DNA of 47,947 nucleotides from an uncultured Verrucomicrobiota bacterium (GTDB lineage Bacteria > Verrucomicrobiota > Verrucomicrobiia > Palsa-1439): NCBI GenBank assembly GCA_903825435.1, contig CAIKAP010000103.1:1-47947 (forward strand). Direction: 5' to 3'. A program made the position numbers and the translations under genes. Each line of letters opens with the position of its first letter. Positions within the stretch are counted from its first letter, which is position 1. Under the pieces are notes generated by a model that saw nothing but the letters and a program-made list of their open reading frames with translations, searched no databases and was not told the DNA's origin. Positions 1 through 5,494 of this stretch are shown piece by piece.

Positions 1-112
1 AGACCACTTCGCAGAACTGCTGATCCAAAGCCGTCAGCGGCCAGAGTTCGTCTTCGAGTGTAGGGAAAAGATGGCGTTGAAGATGGTGGAAGATCGCGGT
101 CAGTTCATGCAT
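1..112 (-). CDS. Putative transposase, N-terminal fragment cut by the window edge
   Basis: An open frame starts with ATG at 112 on the minus strand and continues without a stop through the first base of the window (about 37 residues, beginning MHELTAIFHHL). The segment FPTLEDELWPLTALDQQF resembles the helical N-termini of DDE transposases of the IS5/IS1182 kind, but that is recognition from memory and the catalytic domain is not in the window. The frame lies inside a repeat found at both window ends, which supports a mobile-element gene. The gene is partial because the window ends, not necessarily because it is broken in the genome. Confidence 0.5.
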   Translation of the reverse strand, partial: MHELTAIFHHLQRHLFPTLEDELWPLTALDQQFCEVV

Positions 113-192
113 AACTCTGAGACGCTTCCCCTTGCATCCCATTCAAATCCATCGCCGAAAAAGCCCGCAAAAGCGAGTTTTGCAAGAACGTC
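1..192 (-). mobile_element. Left copy of a terminal repeat, probably the 5' end of an insertion sequence
   Basis: Bases 54-192 reappear in reverse complement at 47809-47947 with one visible difference in 139 bases. The match stops sharply at 192, which I take as the outer end of the element. Reading inward on the minus strand, about 80 bases precede an ATG at 112, from which an open frame runs off the window edge. Bases 1-53 would correspond to sequence beyond the right end of the window, so they probably belong to the element too. Repeat identity is seen; assignment to an insertion sequence is inferred from the sharp boundary and the transposase-like frame. Target-site duplication cannot be checked because only one end of each copy is visible. 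Confidence 0.6.
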
Positions 193-885
193 AGTCGTTA
201 CAGATTCACCTAGGGCTTGGATTGTGAGGGTATTCCGACCGGCTTTCAAAAGAGACCGTATTGCTAACAACGGTACCGCGAAGTTCAGAGCTTGGCCGCC
301 TCTCAACATTGCCACTGCAACACCTACTACATCTCCTTTTCCATTCAGCACAGGCGACCCGCTGGAACCCGGGGAAATTGCGGCTGTAATTTGAAGCAGA
401 CTTCCCTCTTTTTCATCTCGCACTGCCGACACGATTCCTTCCGACAGCGTTCCCTCCAATCCAAGTGGACTACCGATGACGGCGACGCGGCTGCCGACTT
501 CGATCTTGTCGCTGTTGCCAAGCGTCAGGAACGGCAAATCTTTCGCTTTCAGTTTCAGGAGGACGAGGTCATTCTTCGGGTCGGTGGCGAGAATGCCTTC
601 GACGGGGAACAGGCCGCCGTTCTCGGCCTTGGCGACGGCGTTGGCGGCTTTTTCGATGACGTGGAAGTTGGTGATGAGTTTGCCGTCACTGGAAACGACG
701 AAGCCGGTGCCGGTGGCAATCTCTTTGCCGTTGGCGTCGGACACGACCAGCAGCATGACAGCCGGTCTCGCTTTCTTGGCGAGCGCCTTGAGGTCAATGG
801 ACTCCGTCTCCGCGCAGACGGGCAAAGGTTGGTTGGCGGCGAACAGCGCAATCCCGGTCAGGAGAACTCCCAGCAGTCGCTTCAT
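100..885 (-). CDS. Trypsin-like (S1C) serine protease, C-terminus replaced by IS-derived sequence
   Basis: A 261-residue exported serine protease of the trypsin/DegP (S1C) fold. Residues 1-25 form a signal peptide. The catalytic triad reads as His75 (NFHVI), Asp106 (NDLVLL) and Ser175 in GSSGSP. The protease domain ends near residue 210 and no PDZ domain follows. The coding sequence enters the terminal repeat exactly at codon 232 (base 192), so the last 30 residues come from repeat DNA. The same 30-residue tail is present, without a gene in front, at the right end of the window. The native gene was therefore probably longer and was truncated by IS insertion. It should act in the periplasm or at the cell surface; its substrate is unknown. 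The fold assignment is secure; the truncation is inferred. Confidence 0.85.
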   Translation of the reverse strand: MKRLLGVLLTGIALFAANQPLPVCAETESIDLKALAKKARPAVMLLVVSDANGKEIATGTGFVVSSDGKLITNFHVIEKAANAVAKAENGGLFPVEGILATDPKNDLVLLKLKAKDLPFLTLGNSDKIEVGSRVAVIGSPLGLEGTLSEGIVSAVRDEKEGSLLQITAAISPGSSGSPVLNGKGDVVGVAVAMLRGGQALNFAVPLLAIRSLLKAGRNTLTIQALGESVTTDVLAKLAFAGFFGDGFEWDARGSVSELCMN

Positions 886-893
886 ATGCGGGC

Positions 894-922
894 AGGATAG
901 GAAGGAAAAGACGCTTCGACAA
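894..922 (-). promoter_or_regulatory. Candidate sigma-70 promoter of the S1C protease
   Basis: On the minus strand TTGTCG (917-922) lies 17 bases from TATCCT (894-899). Only 8 bases separate the -10 box from the ATG at 885, so a transcript would be nearly leaderless. The -35 box lies inside a short sequence (911-935) that looks like a dispersed genomic repeat. The match to consensus is weak (4 of 6 in each box). Confidence 0.3.
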
Positions 923-985
923 GCTCAGAGTGACAGGGGTCGGTCAAGAGTCAGTAGGCGCGTCCATGTCGCCCCTGACTTCTGG

Positions 986-2416
986 CTAGAATTTCTTACG
1001 GAGGTTGCTGGGCAGGATGTTCAGTTCGCTGCGGTACTTGGCGACGGTACGACGGGCGATGGGGATGCCTTGTTCTTTGAGTAAGGCGACGATCTCCTGG
1101 TCGGAGAGCGGTTTGTCAGTGTCTTCGCGTTCGACAAGCTTGGCGATGTGGTCTTTGACGCTGGTGTTGCTGAGCGCACCGCCTGCCGTTTCAAACCCGG
1201 GGGTGAAGAAGAATTTCATCTCGAACAGGCCGTGCGGCGTCTGCATGTACTTGTTGGCGACGGCGCGGCTGACGGTGGTCTCGTGGACGCCGACGACTTC
1301 GGCGACCTGGCCCATTGTGAGCGGCTTGAGGTGCGAGATGCCTTTGTCGAGAAACCCGCACTGCCGCTCAACGATGACCTTGGCGATGTTGTAAATGGTC
1401 TGCTGCCGCTGGTGGATGCTCTTGATGAGGAACTTGCCTGCGCGAATTTTCTCGCGGACGTAGTCGCGGGCTTCGCGGGCTTGTTCGCCGCGAACCATGA
1501 GTTCCTTATAGGCGTTGCTGATGCGCAGGTGAGGGACATGGTCGTTGTTCAGCAGTACGGTGTACTGGCCGTCGATCTCCTGCACGACTACGTCGGCAGC
1601 AACGTACTGGTCCTGTTCGGCGTTGAAGAGGCGGCCTGGTTTCGGTTCGAGGGTGGAAATGAAATTGGCGATCTTCTGGATGTCTTCGACTGTCAGGTTG
1701 AGCGCGCGGGCGATCTCGGGAAAACGTTTGCGGCCGAGATCGTCGAGGTGCTGGCTGACGACGGCAGCTTCCAGCGACTCGGATTTGCCGAGCCGGTCGA
1801 GCTGGATCAGGAGGCATTCCCTGAGGTTGCGCGCGCCAACACCGACGGGATGGAACGTCTGCAACTCGTGCAAAACCCTCTCCAGTTGCTCCAGTGGCAG
1901 GCCGGTGTTGATGGCCAGCTCTTCCAGCGGCGACAACAGATAGCCGTCGTCATTGAGGCTGCCGATGAGTAGCTCGGCGACCTTGTGATCGTCGGCGGAC
2001 AGTTCAGTGTCGTCGATCTGTCCCAGTAGGTGGTGTGGGAGTGATTCGCGCTCGACGATGGATTCGAAGAAGTGTTGGTATTGCTCCTCCTGTTCGGGCG
2101 AACGTCGGCGGAACGAATTGGTCTGCGCAAAGTACTCGCGCCATTCGTCATCGAGCTTGGAAAGGACTTCGAACTCCCGCTTAAAATCGTCGTCCGGGAT
2201 CGGCTCGCGTTCGGCGGTGGCGGTTTCCACCTCGACTTGGGGGTCGTCCTTTGGCTCCTCCTCCAAGAGCGGGTTCTGCTGAAGTTCCTCGTGCACCAGC
2301 GCGTTCAATTCCAGCGCGTTGACCTGGAGCAAATGCAGGCTCTGCTGCAGTTGTGGTGCGAGCACCTGCTGCAACGAAAGCCTCTGCACTTGTTGTAAAC
2401 CGGGAACTTGGGCCAT
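986..2416 (-). CDS. rpoN: RNA polymerase sigma-54 factor
   Basis: Sigma-54 directs core polymerase to -24/-12 promoters and needs an AAA+ activator. The 476-residue protein shows the family layout. The Gln/Leu-rich region I (LQQVLAPQLQQSLHLLQ) is at the N-terminus, an acidic stretch follows at about 50-90, then the core-binding region. The C-terminus has a helix-turn-helix (MGQVAEVVGVHETTVSRAV) and the RpoN box ARRTVAKYR about 20 residues from the end. An upstream in-frame ATG at 2458 exists, but the ATG at 2416 gives the family start (MAQVPGLQQVQRLSL) and follows a candidate promoter. It is divergent from the metallo-beta-lactamase gene. No -24/-12 promoter was found for the hydrogenase locus, so a role there is not shown. 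Confidence 0.97.
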   Translation of the reverse strand: MAQVPGLQQVQRLSLQQVLAPQLQQSLHLLQVNALELNALVHEELQQNPLLEEEPKDDPQVEVETATAEREPIPDDDFKREFEVLSKLDDEWREYFAQTNSFRRRSPEQEEQYQHFFESIVERESLPHHLLGQIDDTELSADDHKVAELLIGSLNDDGYLLSPLEELAINTGLPLEQLERVLHELQTFHPVGVGARNLRECLLIQLDRLGKSESLEAAVVSQHLDDLGRKRFPEIARALNLTVEDIQKIANFISTLEPKPGRLFNAEQDQYVAADVVVQEIDGQYTVLLNNDHVPHLRISNAYKELMVRGEQAREARDYVREKIRAGKFLIKSIHQRQQTIYNIAKVIVERQCGFLDKGISHLKPLTMGQVAEVVGVHETTVSRAVANKYMQTPHGLFEMKFFFTPGFETAGGALSNTSVKDHIAKLVEREDTDKPLSDQEIVALLKEQGIPIARRTVAKYRSELNILPSNLRKKF

Positions 2417-2429
2417 TTGAAATCGTCTG

Positions 2430-2458
2430 AATATATCCTGCCGTTGCCCCCCACGCAA
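2430..2458 (-). promoter_or_regulatory. Candidate sigma-70 promoter of rpoN
   Basis: On the minus strand TTGCGT (2453-2458) lies 17 bases from TATATT (2430-2435). Thirteen bases separate the -10 box from the ATG at 2416, predicting a leader of about 7 bases. The -35 match is poor (3 of 6), the -10 good (5 of 6). Confidence 0.35.
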
Positions 2459-2481
2459 AGACCAAAGTGCTCATCTCGCAC

Positions 2482-2510
2482 TTGAGTCGCGGCGGCGCCT
2501 GTGCTACAAA
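2482..2510 (+). promoter_or_regulatory. Candidate sigma-70 promoter of the metallo-beta-lactamase gene
   Basis: TTGAGT (2482-2487) is 17 bases from TACAAA (2505-2510). The expected transcription start falls on or next to the GTG start codon at 2517, so the message would be leaderless. No Shine-Dalgarno sequence is visible before the GTG. Confidence 0.35.
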
Positions 2511-2516
2511 CCCGCT

Positions 2517-3299
2517 GTGGGGATTCAAGTTACAGTGCTGGGCAGCGGGAGCGGAGGCAACTGCACGCTGGTGGAGACCGGTACAACCACCCTCCTGGTG
2601 GACGCCGGGCTGAGTTGCCGTCAGATTACCCAACGTCTCGCTGGCGCTGGGCGCTCACTTGACGGTGTGGTCGGCGTCATCCTCACCCACGAACACAGCG
2701 ACCACGTAAGCGCACTCGCCGTACTTTGCAAAAGCCGTTCCATTCCCGTTTTCGCCAATCGTTTCACCGCCGAGGCTGTCGCGAACGACGCCGGTACGCG
2801 TTTTCCGTGGCGACTGTTCGAGACCGGCCGCGGCTTCGACATCGGCGACCTGACGGTTGAATCATTCAGCGTACCGCACGACGCGCAGGACCCTGTCGGA
2901 TTCGTCATCCACAATTGTAACGCCTCTGTTGGGTTCGTCACCGACCTCGGCCACGCTACACGATTGGTCGCCGACCGTCTCCGCGCGCTCGATGCTCTCG
3001 TGCTCGAAGCCAATCACGACGTAAAAATGTTGCAGGATAATCCCCACCGTCCGTGGGCGACGAAACAGCGCATCCTCAGCCGCCACGGCCACCTCAGCAA
3101 TGAAGACGCGGCCAAGCTAGCCAGCGAGATTGTCACCGACCGGCTTCGCCATGTCGTGCTCGCCCACCTCAGCCGAGATTGCAATAAGCCGGAGTTGGCC
3201 CAGAAAGTCGTCGTTGGCAAACTTCATCAGGTTGGCGCTGCGCACGTCCACGTCATGCTGTCGCACCAAGACAAACCGACTGCAACGATCTGCGTGTGA
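2517..3299 (+). CDS. Metallo-beta-lactamase-fold hydrolase, WalJ/YycJ type
   Basis: A cytoplasmic metallohydrolase of 260 residues. The N-terminus VTVLGSGSGGNCTLVE and the metal-binding motif HEHSDH (about residue 59) place it in the YycJ/WalJ branch, whose members are proposed exonucleases linked to DNA repair or cell-wall regulation. Further ligands expected for the fold appear at SVPHDAQDPVGF, the Asp of VTDLGHAT, and the late His of VLAHLSRDCNKP. Start: GTG at 2517 gives the family N-terminus, and there is no upstream in-frame alternative of the right length. It is divergently arranged with rpoN across about 100 bp. The fold is certain; the biological substrate is not. Confidence 0.9.
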   Translation: MGIQVTVLGSGSGGNCTLVETGTTTLLVDAGLSCRQITQRLAGAGRSLDGVVGVILTHEHSDHVSALAVLCKSRSIPVFANRFTAEAVANDAGTRFPWRLFETGRGFDIGDLTVESFSVPHDAQDPVGFVIHNCNASVGFVTDLGHATRLVADRLRALDALVLEANHDVKMLQDNPHRPWATKQRILSRHGHLSNEDAAKLASEIVTDRLRHVVLAHLSRDCNKPELAQKVVVGKLHQVGAAHVHVMLSHQDKPTATICV

Positions 3300-3308
3300 T
3301 GTCGGCGG

Positions 3309-3549
3309 TTAATAGCGGTATATGACGCCGCCCGAGTAGTAGTAAACTGGTCCCGTCGTTTGGGTGGAGTAAAAAGCCGGTGGCGGACAATAGTAAAATG
3401 GTCGGTAGCAATAGCCCGGCCCGTATCCGCCGTAGCCGAATCCCAAGTTGAAACTGTAGTGCGAATGAGCCTGTAATGAGGCGGCCAACCACAAGCTGAT
3501 TAAGGTTGCTGACGTCAGGCCGAATAGAATCCTGGAAACGTAGTTTCAT
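3309..3549 (-). CDS. Small Gly/Tyr/Pro-rich secreted protein, apparent frameshift near the start
   Basis: The frame ending at 3309 encodes a Tyr/Gly-rich C-terminal half (SFNLGFGYGGYGPGYCYRPF and onward to GGVIYRY). Upstream it encodes a convincing signal-peptide core (ILFGLTSATLISLWLAASLQA), but it has no good start codon. An ATG at 3549 with a strong GGAGG seven bases upstream is in the neighbouring frame. Removing one A from the AAA at codon 2 joins that ATG to the signal peptide (MNYVSRILFG). I therefore give the span from this ATG. Otherwise the start would be a TTG at 3494 that cuts through the signal peptide. Function is unknown; such small Tyr-rich proteins are probably envelope-associated. 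The frameshift could be genuine or a sequencing error. Confidence 0.5.
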
Positions 3550-3556
3550 TTGTCGT

Positions 3557-3561
3557 CCTCC
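3557..3561 (-). promoter_or_regulatory. Strong Shine-Dalgarno GGAGG for the Gly/Tyr-rich gene
   Basis: CCTCC on the plus strand reads GGAGG on the minus strand, 7 bases before the ATG at 3549. This is the main argument that translation starts at that ATG, although it is out of frame with the signal-peptide frame. Confidence 0.6.
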
Positions 3562-3616
3562 GTGCTTGCCGCCGGTATTGTACGCGAACCGGAAAGTAAT
3601 GCAAGTGTCCACTTAC

Positions 3617-4522
3617 TTACACGTGTGGATGCGAGTCGAGGTGGTCGCGGCAGTATTCCTGGTCGCCGTTGCACTCGGTGCAAACGCGGAACTCAAGGCA
3701 CGGATCGTCGTGTTCGGTGCGCCCGCACGAGGTGCAATGATGGAATGCGACCCCTTGCTCCGTCTGGCGGGCCGCCACGGCTTGATGGAAGACGCGTTGG
3801 CGGCGGCCGCGTTTCAATCGTTCGCGGATGGAGAAACCATAGTGCCCGGCCGATTCGAAGGCAAGGAGGCGGTATTCGCTTTGTGCCTGCAGGAGGATGA
3901 ACACGGCTAATAGAATCAGCCAGTAGTCTTGGTGGTAAATGGCCCATAGAATACCAAGTGAGGCGATGAAACGGCTCACCCAGACAGCAATAGCAGTGGC
4001 CTTCTCTGCGCTCATCCAGTGCCAGAGCGTGTCGCGCAGGATACGACCGCCGTCCATCGGAAAAGCGGGAATCAGGTTGAAAACCAGCAACAGTAGGTTC
4101 AAACTGGTCATGTCGCCGAGCCAGAGGCGCGCGTAGCCGACAGAGCTTATGTGCGGCGCATAGGCGCCCAACAATAAGTTCATTCCAAGCGACAACAGAA
4201 ACAACAGCAACGTAACGACTGGTCCGGCGACGGTGCAGATGAGGTGCGCGGTCGGATGCCATGCGGGACGGCACATCGCGAGGCCGCCTAGCGGCCAGAG
4301 CAGGATGTCGTGCGCTTCGCCATCAGCCCAGCGGGCGGCGAGCGCGTGACCGAACTCGTGCAACAGGATGCATAGGTACAGCCCGGCGATGAAGACGAAG
4401 CCGTAGAGGAGGTTGTGGTATTGCTGGACCCGGTAGAATGCGTAGATCAGGAAAGTAAAATGGAGTCGGACGTTGATGCCGAAATAGCGACCGAGTGGGA
4501 TGCCGGAGTTGAGAAAGTCCAT
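3617..4522 (-). CDS. Site-2 protease family (M50) membrane metalloprotease with C-terminal Cys/His domain
   Basis: A 301-residue intramembrane zinc protease of the M50 (RseP/Rip1-like) family. It shows the zinc motif HEFGH at residues 55-59 in one transmembrane helix and the third ligand Asp157 in FPMDGGR in a later helix. There are about six membrane spans, and no CBS or PDZ domain. After the last helix (about residue 212) comes a soluble tail with a cluster of Cys and His residues (HCTSCGRTEHDDPC, CTECNGDQEYCRDH) that looks like a zinc-binding treble clef. Such proteases cleave membrane-bound anti-sigma factors or other single-span proteins; the substrate here is unknown. It lies 16 bp downstream of the next gene on the same strand, probably co-transcribed. 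Confidence 0.9.
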   Translation of the reverse strand: MDFLNSGIPLGRYFGINVRLHFTFLIYAFYRVQQYHNLLYGFVFIAGLYLCILLHEFGHALAARWADGEAHDILLWPLGGLAMCRPAWHPTAHLICTVAGPVVTLLLFLLSLGMNLLLGAYAPHISSVGYARLWLGDMTSLNLLLLVFNLIPAFPMDGGRILRDTLWHWMSAEKATAIAVWVSRFIASLGILWAIYHQDYWLILLAVFILLQAQSEYRLLAFESAGHYGFSIRERLKRGRRQRVFHQAVAARQTEQGVAFHHCTSCGRTEHDDPCLEFRVCTECNGDQEYCRDHLDSHPHV

Positions 4523-4538
4523 CGGAGAGCAGGCGCGA

Positions 4539-5342
4539 TCAGGGGCGCGGTTTGCCCATCGTGCGCAAGGCGCGGCGCGGGATTTCTTTGAGCTGTTCCA
4601 TTTTGGCGATGGCTTGGGCGACGATGCGCTCGAACCGGGCCGGGGTCAGAAGGTCGGGCCGTCGGCGGGCTCGTTCGATGGCCAGTTGCATGCGGCGGGA
4701 ATAGCTTTCCAGTTCGCGGGCGACTTGCTGGGTGGTCTGGTGAAGTTTTTCGAGCCGCTCGAAGGCGTCGAGCCGTCGACCCATGCCGCGGATAAGGGCG
4801 TCAATGTTGTCGGTAATCTCCTCGATGATGTCAGCGTCGCCGCTGAAGAAACCAAGGCTGCGGACGGCGATGCCGGTGCGTTGTTCGTGGGCGATGAACA
4901 GCAACGGGGTGCGTCCATCGACGAGCGCGATGCGGTACGGGGCGAGCGGCGTGCCGGTGGTGTTGTGGCATTGGAGGCGGGCGCCCTGAGCGGTTTCCTT
5001 GCCGGGGCGGCCGATGGCGAGGACGCGGACCGCTCCGAGTTTACCGGCGAGGTGTTGGAGGCGGTGGCGGTGGGCCTGGAGTTCACCGGAGCCGGTGTAG
5101 CCGACGGTGAGGCGTGCACCCGCCTGGCGGGCGGCGAACTCGACGGTAGCGTCGAAGAGCGCACTGGCGGTCATTTCGTCGAACCAGTAAAAAGTGTCGG
5201 GTTGCAGCTCGTTGAGTTTAACAAGGATGGCATGGCGATGGTCGGACGTGAAGGCTTCTTGCGCGAAACACTGTCCCGCCGGTAGCCGCCGTTGTGCGTC
5301 TACCAACATCTCGTTCCAGGATTGTTTTCTTGTTCTTGCCAT
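4539..5342 (-). CDS. Hypothetical soluble protein, possibly a sensory domain with a coiled-coil tail
   Basis: A 267-residue soluble protein that I do not recognise with confidence. There is no signal peptide or membrane segment. Residues about 45-190 form a mixed alpha/beta domain (DEMTASALFDATVEFAARQ, ARLTVGYTGSGELQA, VRVLAIGRPGK) ending in LGFFSGDADIIEEI. The spacing faintly recalls DICT-type sensory domains of diguanylate cyclases and two-component proteins. The rest (about 190-267) is charged and helical, probably a coiled coil. It precedes the site-2 protease gene by 16 bp, so the two may work together. A TATAAG box lies 9 bp before the ATG. The gene itself is well supported; the function is not. 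Confidence 0.7.
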   Translation of the reverse strand: MARTRKQSWNEMLVDAQRRLPAGQCFAQEAFTSDHRHAILVKLNELQPDTFYWFDEMTASALFDATVEFAARQAGARLTVGYTGSGELQAHRHRLQHLAGKLGAVRVLAIGRPGKETAQGARLQCHNTTGTPLAPYRIALVDGRTPLLFIAHEQRTGIAVRSLGFFSGDADIIEEITDNIDALIRGMGRRLDAFERLEKLHQTTQQVARELESYSRRMQLAIERARRRPDLLTPARFERIVAQAIAKMEQLKEIPRRALRTMGKPRP

Positions 5343-5494
5343 AGCTATTTACTTATAATGCAAAATACCGCCGTCGACCAAGCATAATCACTGGCTGCTG
5401 AGCAAGTCCGTCTAGTGGAGTACGCGACATCTGGCTGTTTTCCAGCCTGCGTTGTACGTGTGCCTGACGCTAACCGCCTTCGAAACGGTTGTGG

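Noticed and set aside
71-394. Plus-strand frame of 107 codons at the left end
   Set aside because: It crosses the repeat boundary and lies antisense to both the protease and the transposase-like frame; the right-end counterpart diverges after the boundary. It is a by-product of the shared repeat.
5433-5447. Hairpin GGCTG/CAGCC after the YfhO-like gene
   Set aside because: The stem is only 5 bp and no T-run follows on the minus strand, so it is not called as a terminator.
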